64,000 nt of DNA from Dama dama (GCF_033118175.1 NC_083681.1:13534001-13598000); one strand, 5' to 3'; positions 10,233 to 21,245 are shown, numbered from the stretch's first letter. Numbers and translations are program-made. Notes: generated from the letters alone by a model not told the origin.

Positions 10233-10255
10233 TTTTTTTTTTTTTTTTTTTTTTT
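10233..10255. repeat. T23 homopolymer
   Basis: T-run in the ERV LTR just upstream (proviral sense) of the TATA box. Confidence 0.9.
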
Positions 10256-10805
10256 CCTTCCTTCCTCCTGGGCCTGCCCCATGCAAATTGGGCTTAGGCA
10301 GGAGCGCTGTTACTACCTAAAGTCCTCACTCCAGTCCTTGGACCTTCCTTTGACCTTCCTCTGTTCTATTTTCACGGGCTTTTCCCTTCTTTGTATTTTA
10401 GCCACCACCATTTGGACTCCTTTTCCCTATTCTAACTACCTAACATTTCATAGATAATTTTTTTTTAAATTTTTTTATTAGTTGGAGGCTAATTACTTCA
10501 CAACATTTCAGTGGGTTTTGTCATACATTGATATGAATCAGCCATGGATTTACACGTCTTCCCCATCCCAATCCCCGCTCCCACCTCCCTCTCCACCCGA
10601 TTCCTCTCGAAACATCCCACCCTCACCTTCTCCCACAGAGTTCAAAAGTCTGTTCTGTATTTCTGTGTCTCTTTTTCTGTTTTGCATATAGGGTTATCGT
10701 TACCATCTTTCTAAATTCCATATATATGTGTTAGTATGCTGTAATGTTCTTTGTCTTTCTGGCTTACTTCACTCTGTATAAGGGGCTCCAGCTTCATCCA
10801 TCTCA

Positions 10806-13800
10806 TTAGGACTGGTTCAAATGAACTTTTTTAATGGCTGAGTAATATTCCATGGTGTATATGTACCACAGCTTCCTTATCCATTCATCTGCTGATGGGC
10901 ATCTAGGTTGCTTCCATGTCCTGGCTATTATAAACAGTGCTGCAATGAACATTGGGGTGCACGTGTCTCTTTCAGATCTGGTTTCCTCAGTGTGTATGCC
11001 CAGAAGTGGGATTGCTGGGTCATATGGCAGTTCTATTTCCAGTTTTTTAAGAAATCTCCACACTGTTTTCCATAGCGGCTGTACTAGTTTGCATTCCCAC
11101 CAACAGTGTAAGAGGGTTCCCTTTTCTCCACACCCTCTCCAGCATTTATTGCTTGTAGACTTTTGGATAGCAGCCATCCTGACTGGCGTGTAATGGTACC
11201 TCATTGTGGTTTTGATTTGCATTTCTCTAATAATGAGTGATGTTGAGCATCTTTTCATGTGTTTGTTAGCCATCTGTGTCTTCTTTGGAGAAATGTCTGT
11301 TTAGTTCTTTGGCCCATTTTTTGATTGGGTCATTTATTTTTCTGGAATTGAGCTGCAGGAGTTGCTTGTATATTTTTGAGATTAATCCTTTGTCTGTTTC
11401 TTCATTTGCTATTATTTTCTCCCAATCTGAGGGCTGTCTTTTCACCTTACTTATAGTTTCCTTTGTAGTGCAAAAGCTTTTAAGTTTCACTAGGTCCCAT
11501 TTGTTTAGTTTTGCTTTTATTTCCAATATTCTGGGAGGTGGGTCATAGAGGATCTTGCTGTGGTTTATGTCGGAGAGTGTTTTGCCTATGTTCTCCTCTA
11601 GGAGTTTTATAGTTTCTGGTCTTACATTTAGATCTTTAATCCATTTTGAGTTTATTTTTGTGTATGGTGTTAGAAAGTGTTCTAGTTTCATTCTTTTACA
11701 AGTGGTTGACCAGTTTTCCCAGCACCACTTGTTAAAGAGGTTGTCTTTTTTCCATTGTATATCCTTGCCTCCTTTGTCGAAGATAAGGTGTCCATAGGTT
11801 TGTGGATTTATCTCTGGGCTTTCTATTCTGTTCCATTGATCTATATTTCTGTCTTTGTGCCAGTACCATACTGTCTTGATGACTGTGGCTTTGTAGTAGA
11901 GTCTGAAGTCAGGCAGGTTGATTCCTCCAGTTCCATTCTTCTTTCTCAAGATTACTTTGGCTATTCGAGGCTTTTTGTATTTCCATACAAATTGTGAAAT
12001 TATTTGGTCTAGTTCTGTGAAAAATACCATTGGTAGCTTGATAGGGATTGCATTGAATCTATAGACTGCTTTGGGTAGAATAGCCATTTTGACAATATTG
12101 ATTCTTCCAATCCATGAACACGGTACATTTCTCCATCTGTTTGTGTCCTCTTTGATTTCTTTCATCAGTGTTTTATAGTTTTCTATGTATAGGTATTTTG
12201 TTTCTTTAGGTAGATATACTCCTAAGTATTTTATTCTTTTTGTTGCAATGGTGAATGGTATTGTTTCCTTAATTTCTCTTTCTGTTTTTTCATTGTTAGT
12301 ATATAAGAATGCAAGGGATTTCTGTGTGTTAATTTTATATCCTGCAACTTTACTATATTCATTGATTAGCTCTAGTAATTTTCTGGTAGAGTCTTTAGGG
12401 TTTTCTATGTAGAGGATCATGTCATCTGCAAACAGTGAGAGTTTCACTTCTTCTTTTCCTATCTGGATTCCTTTTACTTCTTTTTCTGCTCTGATTGCTG
12501 TGGCCAAAACTTCCAACACTATGTTGAATAGTAGTGGTGAGAGTGGGCATCCTTGTCTTGTTCCTGATTTCAGGGGAAATGGTTTCAATTTTTCACCATT
12601 GAGGGTGATGCTTGCTGTGGGTTTGTCATATATAGCTTTTATTATGTTGAGATATGTTCCTTCTATTCCTGCTTTCTGGAGAGTTTTAATCATAAATGGG
12701 TGTTGAATATTGTCAAAGGCTTTCTCTGTATCTATTGAGATAATCATATGGTTTTTATCTTTCAATTTGTTAATGTGGTGTATTACATTGATTGATTTGT
12801 GGATATTGAAGAATCCTTGCATTCCTGGGATAAAGCCCACTTGGTCATGGTGTATGATTTTTTTAATATGTTGTTGGATTCTGTTTGCTAGAATTTTGTT
12901 AAGGATTTTTGCATCTATGTTCATCAGTGATATTGGCCTGTAGTTTTCTTTTTTTGTGGCATCTTTGTCTGGTTTTGGAATTAGGGTGATGGTGGCCTCA
13001 TAGAATGAGTTTGGAAGTTTACCTTCTTCTGCAATTTTCTGGAAGAGTTTGAGTAAGGTAGGTGTTAGCTCTTCTCTAAATTTTTGGTAGAATTCAGCTG
13101 TGAAGCCATCTGGTCCTGGGCTTTTGTTTGCTGGAAGACTTTTGATGACAGTTTCGATTTCCTTGCCTGTGATGGGTCTGTTAAGATCTTCTATTTCTTC
13201 CTGGTTCAGTTTTGGAAAGGTATACTTTTCTAAGAATTTGTCCATTTCATCCAAGTTGTCCATTTTATTGGCATAGAGCTGCTGGTAGTAGTCTCTTATG
13301 ATCCTTTGTATTTCAGCGTTGTCTGTTGTGATCTCTCCATTTTCATTTCTAATTTTGCTAATTTGGTTCTTCTCTCTTTGTTTCTTAATGAGTCTTGCTA
13401 ATGGGTTGTCAATTTTGTTTATTTTTTCAAAAAACCAGCTTTTAGCTTTGTTGATTTTTGCTATGGTCTCTTTAGTTTCTATTGCATTTATTTCTGCCTT
13501 AATTTTTAAGATTTCTTTCCTTCTGCTAACCCTGGGGTTCTTCATTTCTTCCTTCTCTAATTGCTTTAGGTGTAGAGTTAGGTTATTTATTTGGCTTTTT
13601 TCTTGTTTCTTGATGTAAGCCTGTAATGCTATGAACCTTCCCCTTAGCACTGCTTTTACAGTGTCCCATAGGTTTTGGGTTGTTGTGTTTTCATTTTCAT
13701 TCGTTTCTATACATATTTTGATTTCTTTTTTGATTTCTTCTATGATTTGTTGGTTATTCAGAAGCGTGTTATTTAGCCTCCATGTGTTTGAATTTTTAAC

Positions 13801-14526
13801 AATTTTTTTCCTGTAATTGAGATCTAATCTTACTGCACTGTGGTCAGAAAAGATGACTGGAATGATTTCAATTTTTTTGAATTTTCCAAGACTAGATTTA
13901 TGGCCCAGGATGTGATCTATTCTGGAGAAGGTTCCGTGTGCACTTGAGAAAAAGGTGAAGTTGATTGTTTTGGGGTGAAATGTCCTATAGATATCAATTA
14001 GGTCTAGCTGGTCCATTGTGTCATTTAAGGTTTGTGTTTCCTTGTTAATTTTCTGTTTAGTTGATCTATCCATAGTTGTGAGTGGGGTATTAAAGTCTCC
14101 CACTATTATTGTGTTACTATTAATTTCCTATTTCATACTCGTTAGTGTTTGCCGTATATATTGTGGTGCTCCCATGTTGGGTGCATATATATTTATAATT
14201 GTTATATCTTCTTCTTGGATTGATCCTTTGATCATTATGTAGTGTCCTTCTTTGTCTCTTTTCACATCCTTTATTTGAAAGTCTATTTTATCTGATATGA
14301 GTATTGCGACTCCTGCTTTCTTTTGGTCTCCATTTGCATGAAATATTTTTTTCCAGCCCTTCACTTTTAGTCTGTATGTGTCTCTTGTTTTGAGGTGGGT
14401 CTTTTGTAGACAGCATATATAGGGGTCTTGTTTTTGTATCCATTCAGCCAATCTTTGTCTTTTGGTTGGGGCATTCAACCCATTTACATTTAAGGTAATT
14501 ATTGATAGGTGTGGTCCCGTTGCCAT
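10806..14526 (-). pseudogene. L1 ORF2 (endonuclease and reverse transcriptase), disabled
   Basis: ORF2 nicks target DNA and reverse-transcribes L1 RNA at the nick. The N-terminal frame (14526-14128) has the endonuclease start with the conserved L-N-V-N-G. An in-frame TAG at 14130-14128 then interrupts. The same frame continues from 14127 to 11266 with V-G-D-F-N, S-D-H-S, RT motif A (I-S-I-D-T-E-K-A-F-D), R-Q-G-C-P-L-S-P and F-A-D-D (about residue 558 of the piece starting at 14103). A 2-base loss near 11268 (ctgtgtc where the copy at 44380 reads ctgtatgtc) shifts the frame. The last part (11273-10806) has the cysteine-containing C-terminal domain and ends early. Codon 42 reads K where the active-site glutamate of L1 endonucleases is expected (Q-E-T-H), so the nuclease is probably inactive. 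Confidence 0.93.
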
Positions 14527-14577
14527 TTACTTTGTTGTTTTGGGTTCACGTTTATACAACCTTTCTGCATTTCCTGT

Positions 14578-15504
14578 CTAGAGAAGATCCTTTAGCATTT
14601 GTTGAAGAGCTGGTTTGGTGGTGCTGAATTCTCTCAGCTTTTGCTTATCTGCAAAGTTTTTGAATTCTCCTTCATATCTGAATGAGATCCTTGCTGGATA
14701 CAGTAATCTAGGTTGTAGGTTATTCTCTTTCATTACTTTCAGAACGTCCTGCCATTCCCTTCTGGCCTGGAGGGTTTCTATTGATAGATCAGCTGTTATC
14801 CTTATGGGAATCCCTTTGTGTGTTATTTGCTGTTTCTCCCTTGCTGCTTTTAGTATTTGTTCTTTGTGTTTGATCTTTGTTAATTTGATTAATATGTGTC
14901 TTGGGTGTTTCGCCTTGGGTTTATCCTGTTTGGGACTCTCTGGGTTTCTTGAACTTGGGTGGCTATTTCCTTCCCCATTTTAGGGAAGTTTTCAGCTATT
15001 ATCTCCTCAAGTATTTTCTCATGGCCTTTCTTTTGGTCTTCTTCTTCTGGGACTCCTATGATTCGAATGTTGGGGCATTTCACATTGTCCCAGAGGTCCC
15101 TGAGGTTGTCCTCATTTCTTTTGATCCTTTTTTCTTTTTTCCTCTCTGCTTCATTTATTTCCACCATTTTTATCTTCTACCTCACTTATCCTATCTTCTG
15201 CCTCCGTTATTCTACTCTTGGTTCCCTCCAAAGTGTTTTTGATCTCATTCATTGCATTGTTCATTTTTAATTGACTCTTTTTTATTTCTTCTAGGTCTTT
15301 ATTAAACATTTCTTGTATCTTTTCAATCTTTGTCTCCAGGCTATTTATCTGTAACTCCATTTTGTTTTCAAGATTTTGGCTCATTTTTATTATCATTATT
15401 CTAAATTCTTTTTCAGGTAGATTCCCTATCTCCTCCTCTTTTGTTTGACTTGGTGGGCATTTTTCATGTTCCTTTACCTGTTGGGTATTTCTTTGCCTTT
15501 TCAT
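14578..15504 (-). pseudogene. L1 ORF1, two frameshifts
   Basis: ORF1 protein is the RNA-binding, coiled-coil trimer that packages L1 RNA. The first frame starts at ATG 15504 and shows a charged, heptad-rich coiled coil (residues about 30-110, rich in E, K, I and L). At about 15165-15170 an extra A in an A-run shifts the frame. The second frame (15167-14889) carries the RRM-like region with the motif R-I-I-G-V-P-E-E. Near 14895 a single-base loss shifts the frame again. The remainder, down to a TAG at 14580-14578, keeps the C-terminal domain sequence. The product would be truncated after about 117 residues, so the element could move only with help from another copy. Confidence 0.88.
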
Positions 15505-16839
15505 CTTGTTTAGATTGCTGTGTCTGGAGTGGGCTTTCTGTATTCTGGAGGTCTGTGGTTCCTTTTTATTGTGGAGGATTTATTCAATGGGTGGGGTTAG
15601 ATGATTGGCTTGTCAAGGTTTCCTGGTTAGGGAAGCTTGCGTCAGTGTTCTGGTGCGTGGAACTTGATTTCTTCTCTTTGGAGAGCAATGGAGTGCCCAG
15701 TAATGAGTTTTGAGATGGGCCTATGTGTTAGGTGTGACCTTGGGCAGCCTGTATGTTGACGTTCAGGGCTATGTTCCTGCGTTGCTGGAGAATTTGCGTG
15801 GTATGTCTTGCTCTAAAACTTATTGGCTCTTGGGTGGTGGTTGGTTTCAGTGTAGGTATGGAGGCTTTTGGACCGTCACTTATTACTTAAAGTTCCATGT
15901 AGTCAGGAGTTTTCTGGTGTTCTTAGGTTTTGGGCTTAAGTTTCCTGCCTCTGGATTTCAGTTTTATTCTTCCTGTAGTCTCAGGACTTCTCCAACTATA
16001 CAGCACTGATAATAAAACTTCTAGGTTAATGGCGAAAAGATTCTCCCCCGTTAGGGACACCCAGAGAGGTTCACAGAGTTACATGAAGAGGAGAAAAGGG
16101 AGGAGGGAGATAGAGATGAGCAGGAGGAGAAAAAGGGGGACTCAAGAGGAGAGAGACAGATCTACGCAGCTGTCTGTTCCCAGAGTGTTCTCCGTATCTC
16201 AGACACCTACAAAGATTCACAGAATTGGATTGGGAAGAGAAGGGGAAAGGAGGAAATAGAGGTGTCCTGAGGTAGAAAACAGAGAGTCAAGATTGGGAGA
16301 GAATAATCTTCGGTTTAAAAATAGAGCTTCTCTTCCTTTTTTTTTTTTTTTTTTTTTTGTAAGGTTATAGTGTATTGAAAATGAAAATTAAGGAGTAGTA
16401 GAGGAGTACTAGAGGACTTTAAAAGAATTAAGAGAAAAAGAAAAATAGAAAATAGAAGAGAAAAAGGAAAGAAAAAAAAGAAGAAAAAAGGAAAAAAAAA
16501 AGAAAGAGAAAAAATATTTTTTTTTCCCAATTAAAAAAAATCGTAAAAATCTATGAAAATGAAAGTGAAGGAGTAATGGGGGAGTAATAGGGAATTTTAA
16601 AGGAAAATAAAAGAGAAAAAAGAAAAAAAGAAAAAAAAAACGTTAAAATATATCTAGGAATTTCTCTGGAGCTGTTGCGGTCAGTGTGGGTTCGGCTCAG
16701 TTTCAGATAGCTCCTCTTTCCAGCTTACACTTCTCTATATCTATAGGGCCCTTCCGGTGTAGTCCGTGTTTTCTACGGGGATTTTAATCTGTTGCACCAG
16801 TCCCTTCTGAAGAGGTTCCCTTTGTTTATTTGGCTTCTG
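15505..16839 (-). other. L1 5' UTR, distal part
   Basis: Non-coding leader between the CpG-rich promoter and ORF1. It includes a purine-rich (A/G on the plus strand) tract at about 16060-16660 with repeated gaaaaag runs and a 20-base T-run at about 16340-16359. Confidence 0.75.
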
Positions 16840-17771
16840 TTTGCCGGTCTCTTCAGAGCCTCATTTCCGCCCTGACACAGGCCAGCGGAGGTGGACTCTT
16901 ATTCAGGTAGCTAGTTCCGTCGCTCTGCGGGGAGGGGCTGGCACTGCGGAGAGGGGCTGGCGCGGCCGGGAGGGGCTGACGCTGCTTTCTCCGTCTGCGC
17001 TGCTCAGGCTCCCGGCTGTTCTATATGGAGCGCGCCCCGCGCTGCGAGAGGTTCCAGCCCTCGGGTGTTCCACAAAGGCGCGGAACGAAAAGCTGCGCCT
17101 GCTCTCTGTGCCTTCCCCGTCAGAGCGGTCCAGGCAGCGAGGGGCTTGATGGGCGCGCTATCCCCGGGTGTGGCGCGCCCCCTCCCTTCCGCGGACCCAG
17201 TCTCAGTTTCCGCTGCCGCCAGTCGGGTGCGTGCGCCTTCTGCCCTCCGCGTCCCCAGCCCCAGTCCGCGCCGGTCGCGTGCCTGCGCCCTGTGTCTCGC
17301 CGCGACCTTCCCCTCCCCCCTGCCTCCTGCCTCCGGTGGGGCTGGGCCGGTCCGTAGCCTGCGAGCTCGTCTCTGGACTTTCTCGGTCTCTTTGTTCTGC
17401 GAACGGCTGGCAGTGTGTTCCGGCCGGTTAATTGTCTCTCTTTTGGTCTCCCACAGTTCAAGTTGGCAACGCGCAGAAGCTCCCTCCGATTGTCCTCAGG
17501 GCACTCAGGCCCGGACCCTACCCCAAGCAATGCCGCCTAAGACTCCCTTCCCGGGACGGATCCCCGTCCTCAGCTCTTTTGTCTCACTTTTTATCTTTAT
17601 ATTTTGTCCTACCTCCTTTCGAAGACAATGGGCTGCTTTTCTGGGCGCCTGATGACCGTGATCAGAAGTTGTTTTGTGAAGTTTGCTCTGCGTTCAGTTA
17701 TTCTTTTGATGAATTTGTAGGAGAGAAAGTGGTCTCCCCGTCCTACTCCTCCGCCATCTTGGCTCCTCTCC
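16840..17771 (-). promoter_or_regulatory. CpG-rich L1 5' UTR promoter region
   Basis: GC content and CpG frequency rise sharply here against AT-rich surroundings (for example gcgcgccc, cgcgg and cgccgcg clusters between 16900 and 17560). This is the position of the internal promoter of a full-length L1 and would be the main methylation target. Long plus-strand open frames here (for example 17065-17652) are by-products of GC richness. Confidence 0.75.
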
Positions 17772-18204
17772 TTATAATTTTTGCAAATGCATTTCAAAAA
17801 AGGGTGCAAACAAGTGAGAACTTTCAAATACATCAGACTTAAGACTCACTCACTTGCATCTTTTCTTTCTTATTCCCTTTCATTTTCATTTTTTAGTCAT
17901 TCAGTGCTAGGAGTAGAAACTCATACAACACTGAAAGAAGGTTTATATGAAGGTCTTTTCAGTTATTGGAAATATATGTATAATGCTACAGCAATATAAT
18001 AATCATTCTAGCTAATACTTATAAATTACTTACTATATGATGGTCCCTTGTCTAATTGATTTTGTATATATATATATATATTACTTTATTTAATTTTTAT
18101 TAAATATGACAAGGTATGAGATATTGGTAAGAACTAGTGTTAAATCCATATTAAATTGATAAAAATAAAGCAAAGAAAAAAGTAAACTGCCAATTCTAAA
18201 TTCT
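17772..18204. other. Unassigned AT-rich DNA with (TA)n
   Basis: Contains the 3' copy of the L1 target duplication at its start and a TA dinucleotide run at 18065-18081; nothing else recognised. Confidence 0.5.
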
Positions 18205-18575
18205 ACTTTCGTGCCCGACTCTTTGCAACCCCATGGCACCCCACTCCAGTACTCTTGCCTGGAAAATCCAGTGGACGGAGGAGCCTGGTGGGCTGCAGTC
18301 CATGGGGTCGCTACCAGTCAGGCACGACTGAGAGACTTTACTTTCACTTTTCATTTTCTGGCACTGGAGAAGAAAATGGCAACCCACTCCGGTGTTCTTG
18401 CCTGGAGAATCCCAGGGACGGTGGAGCCTGGTGGGCTGCCGTCTATGGGGTCGCACAGAGTCAGACACGACTGAAGCGACTTAGCAGCAGGAGCAGGACT
18501 GCAGCTCACCAGGCTCCTCCATCCATGGGAATTTCCAGGCAAGAGTACTGGAGTGGGTTGCCATTGCCTTCTCCA
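18205..18575 (-). mobile_element. Bov-A SINE split by a nested BOV-A2
   Basis: 18205-18234 and 18497-18575 together form one minus-strand Bov-A unit. The break falls in the 'ccccatgg / actgcagc' segment. The intervening block is a separate SINE on the opposite strand. Confidence 0.75.
18235..18496 (+). mobile_element. BOV-A2 SINE, nested
   Basis: Two Bov-A monomers in plus orientation (18235-18350 and 18363-18480) with the linker 'actttactttcacttttcattttc', ending in an agcagcaggagcag tail. It interrupts the older minus-strand Bov-A, giving a SINE-in-SINE inverted arrangement. Confidence 0.82.
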
Positions 18576-19554
18576 TTTTGGTCCCTCAAATCCCAATAGA
18601 TCATGTGAATAATAAATTATAAAAATGCGTGTTACTGAGTATGTATGCCTATACTTATATTTTTATATACACACACATATACAAAGAGAGAGCTAGATAA
18701 ATAGATACATTTTATGAGTAGTATCAAGTCAGTGGATGGATGGAGATAAGATGACCTTTATCTTAATAAATACAGTGTTCACCAAGGTGAATTTCTGTCA
18801 AGATGCTCACAGAGTTTAACAAAAGTCCTTATTTTAGAGCTGAAACCAAATTGCTTGTTCCCATTAAGAAAGACCTTTATGGTCTTTCTACATTTCTTTC
18901 CACAAAACTAAAAGCAGACTAAGCATGGGTGACAGCACTTGGTAAAAGTGATTGTACTGACATTTTAGATCTGTCAAGTCTTTCTGTAACTACTGCACTA
19001 TAGGTAGCCTAATGAGACACAGTGCGTAGTAACACAGTGAGAAAAACCCTTTAGAACTCTTGTTACAGTCATTTGAAGGGGGTTGCAACTCTGAAGGCCA
19101 TCATTTCCTGCTGAGAAGTAGAATCTTTTGGTAGCTGCTGAACTGCAGTGTAATGTCTTGAAAGCAATTCCCTTTCAGTCATAACAATGCAAAGATTTAG
19201 ATATATCAAGCTTATGTTGATGATGGGTACGAGCTTGGCATCCTTGTAAATGGAATTCCCCCAGGATGGTGCTCTCTGAAAATTCAAAAGATTTACTTAA
19301 ATAGCTTCTTACTCCTCTGCATAGAAAATTAAATTTTTGGTGAATAAACTTAGACAATTTTTAAAATTATTTAGTCTTTTAATGCTATGTAGAGCCTTGC
19401 ATTGTTCTGTAACAGTAAAATACAACTGTTGAGAATGGCACTAATGTTTGGACATTTCCTCTGAAAGATAACTGCAAAAAGATTTCTGTTCAGAAGAACT
19501 GAATATGAAGGTATCAAATTTTGAGAAACCCTAGGTAAATAAAAGTTATATATG
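18576..19554. other. Unassigned sequence
   Basis: About 1 kb without a recognised repeat or gene. Short minus-strand frames (19069-19287, 19175-19357) overlap each other and show no motif. Confidence 0.45.
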
Positions 19555-19656
19555 CCCTTTCAATGAATATTTATTGATAATCAGCTTTATGTAACATAAC
19601 ATCGTAAGAGCTATGATTGAGCCACGATTACTGTACCCAAACAGCTTAAACTGTAG
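19555..19656 (-). mobile_element. L2-like 3' end fragment
   Basis: 'tcaatgaatatttattgataatcag' followed by 'cttaaactgtagagaag' resembles, in reverse complement, the common 3' end of L2 (aacaaatatttattgagcacc ... agcttac-attctag). Very diverged. Confidence 0.3.
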
Positions 19657-19664
19657 AGAAGTAA

Positions 19665-19898
19665 GAGCTTCCCTGGTGGCTCAGCTGGTAAAGAACCCAC
19701 CTGCAATGTAGGAGATGTAAGAAATGTAGGTTTGATCCCTGGGTAGGGAAGATCCCCTGGAGAAAGAAACAGTATCCCACTCCAGTATTCTTGCTTGGAG
19801 AATTCCTTAGACAGAGGAGTCTGGTGCGCTACAATAGTCCATGGTGTCTCAATGAGTTGAACACAACTGAGCACACACATGCATACATGCCCACATAA
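19665..19898 (+). mobile_element. Bov-tA SINE
   Basis: Full structure: tRNA-like head (agcttccctggtggctcagctggtaaagaa, with B-box-like ggtttgatccctgg), Bov-A body and an A/C-rich tail. Direct repeat agaagtaa at 19657-19664 and 19899-19906 is a plausible target duplication. Confidence 0.88.
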
Positions 19899-19906
19899 AG
19901 AAGTAA

Positions 19907-20601
19907 AACATAATATTAAATAATTATAAAATAAGGCAGAATAAAATAAATGAAAATTTACATGCATTATTTGTTATTTGGTCTTTCCCTTACTTTTCAA
20001 AAAAATATTTAAGGAAGTATATTATATATGACTATATACATATGGGTATGATTGAATGTGACATTTCTTTGTAGAATTCCTATGACTAAAATAAATAAGT
20101 AATGTGATGGTATAAACAATTCATTTTATCTTACAGAAAGACAGTTTCTTAATATTTATATACAAAAGAAAATATCCATGTAATAATACAAGAAACTATA
20201 ACATATATTGGTTATTGGGGTGAACAGTATCTTCTACATCTTTACAGGTAAGAAAAGATTTATTATTTTTTGTTCATTATCTTCAAAAGAATCAATGCAT
20301 GTCTTTAAATTATAACAAGTCTTATTAACTAATTCATAGAACATAGATGTATTTTCTAGTGAAACTTGTGCATGTTAAGAAATTGGAATAGTGGTAAAAG
20401 AATGCTATATACACATTTTCCATAGCAAAAAGTAAATAAATCATGTCTGCAATTGAAAAATTAAAACATTGATGTAGATTTGATTTCAGCATTAGGAAAT
20501 ATTTTAAAACAAGATAACGTTTCCTCCCCCAACCCCAGGATGGTAATTATTAAAAAGTACAGTTATAAAATAGACTGAATTTTCTGTTATAAAATTCATG
20601 T
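19907..20601. other. Unassigned AT-rich stretch
   Basis: No repeat family or gene recognised. Confidence 0.45.
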
Positions 20602-20826
20602 TGCATGCAACACTAAGTCACTTCAGTTATGGTCCGACTCTTTGTAACCCAATGGACTGTGGCCCACCAGGGTTCTCTGTCCATGGGATTCTCCAGGAAA
20701 GAACACTGAAGTGGTTTGCCATGCCCTCCTCCAGGGGATCTTCCTGACCCAGGATCTGAACCCATGTCTCTTTCATCTCCTGATTTGCAGGTGGGTTCTT
20801 TACCACAAGTGCCACCTGAAAATCTC
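20602..20826 (-). mobile_element. Bov-tA SINE
   Basis: Minus-strand copy: Bov-A body at 20620-20750 (gtccgactctttgtaaccc ... ctccaggaaagaacactg) and the tRNA-like head at 20755-20820 (gggttctttaccac). Complete apart from small changes. Confidence 0.88.
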
Positions 20827-21174
20827 CTAAGCTTTATGCTATTATTTAGCTTTTTAAAACCTGGTACATGTGATACTTCAATCAAATATATTTAACACCA
20901 CTGGCTATCTGATTCTTCTGATCAAATTATATCTGGATTTCTTTTATTCTGGGATTATTCTTTCTATATATCATCTTTTTGATTTAAGAACAAACTCACC
21001 AGGAATAGGGAAGAAGGGTGTTATTTTATTTTCAATATGCACAGGCCAAAATTTGTTGTCTTGTTCTTTTTAGAATTTCAAAAGACTGACTAATCAATTT
21101 TCTTTCAACTAGATTTACCATTTCAGACATTAAGTATTATAAAAATATTGATTGTGATGAAAGCATAATCATAA

Positions 21175-21245
21175 ATATAAGGAAACTTAAAAGGAGGCAC
21201 AGAGAAGTTGAGAAATTTGCCCCACATCACATAGATAGTAATAAA
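21175..21245 (-). mobile_element. MIR fragment
   Basis: 'ggaaacttaaaaggaggcacagagaagttgagaaatttgccccacatcacatag' matches the reverse complement of the MIR 3' core. An 18-base A-run follows at 21242-21259. Confidence 0.55.

Larger units (their letters stand above)
5822..10450 (-). mobile_element. Decayed class I (gammaretrovirus-like) endogenous retrovirus with tRNA-His-type primer site
   Basis: A provirus in minus orientation: complete 5' LTR (9916-10450), primer binding site (9896-9911), long undecoded leader/gag stretch, gag zinc knuckle (7473-7514), protease fused to the RT tail (6984-7262), RNase H remnant (about 5936-6900) and a 3' LTR reduced to its R-U5 end (5822-5932). Two large deletions are evident: about 1.3 kb of RT including the catalytic core, and everything from integrase through env into the 3' LTR. 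A Bov-tA (6426-6561) and a BovB (7596-8416) are inserted within it. The two LTR ends differ at about ten of 111 aligned bases by eye, suggesting an insertion millions of years old. I see no intact gene. The class call rests on the protease and RT motifs and the single CCHC knuckle. A tRNA-His primer site is known from the HERV-H group, but I cannot assign the family. Confidence 0.85.
9916..10450 (-). repeat. ERV 5' LTR
   Basis: On the minus strand this runs from TG at 10450 to CA at 9916 (TGAAATGTTA ... CGCCTGACA). It contains a TATA box (tataaaaagagg, at 10219-10230 on the plus strand) and an AATAAA polyadenylation signal (tttatt at 10063-10068). U3, R and U5 are thus approximately 10450-10200, 10200-10050 and 10050-9916. 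U3 or R also holds a (GA)n run and a 23-base T-run (A-run on the sense strand). The outer end lies within a few bases of the young L1's tail. Confidence 0.8.
10454..17771 (-). mobile_element. Nearly full-length young bovine-type L1
   Basis: About 7.3 kb in minus orientation. It has a 5' end at 17771 (ggagaggagccaagatggcgg-like start), a 2.2-kb 5' UTR with a CpG-rich first kilobase, ORF1 (15504-14578), a 47-51 base spacer, ORF2 (14526-10806), a 3' UTR and an A-rich tail at 10457-10480. A short direct repeat, ataattttt, occurs at 10454-10462 and 17774-17782 and is a likely target duplication. On the insertion strand it reads aaaaattat, fitting L1 endonuclease preference. Few lesions separate it from an intact element, so it is young, but it cannot be autonomous (see ORF1 and ORF2). 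It inserted within a few bases of the ERV 5' LTR end. Confidence 0.95.

Noticed and set aside
5822..10450. Assigning the provirus to a named HERV-H-like family
   Set aside because: Only the primer site supports it. Gag and env cannot be compared and RT is deleted, so only the class I level is stated.
10068..10457. Plus- and minus-strand frames of 69-93 codons across the GA/T-run region
   Set aside because: They are translations of microsatellite and homopolymer sequence within the ERV LTR.
11276..15242. Many plus-strand hydrophobic frames of 60-120 codons
   Set aside because: They are antisense to L1 ORF1 and ORF2; the T-rich complement of an A-rich gene reads as hydrophobic residues.
17065..17652. 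195-codon plus-strand open frame (and overlapping frames on both strands) in GC-rich DNA
   Set aside because: It lies antisense within the CpG-rich L1 5' UTR. Open frames in all directions are expected from GC richness, and no domain is visible.
19665..19740. tRNA-like heads of Bov-tA SINEs (here and at other copies) as tRNA genes
   Set aside because: They lack a full cloverleaf and anticodon stem and are attached to Bov-A bodies; they are SINE promoters, not tRNA genes.
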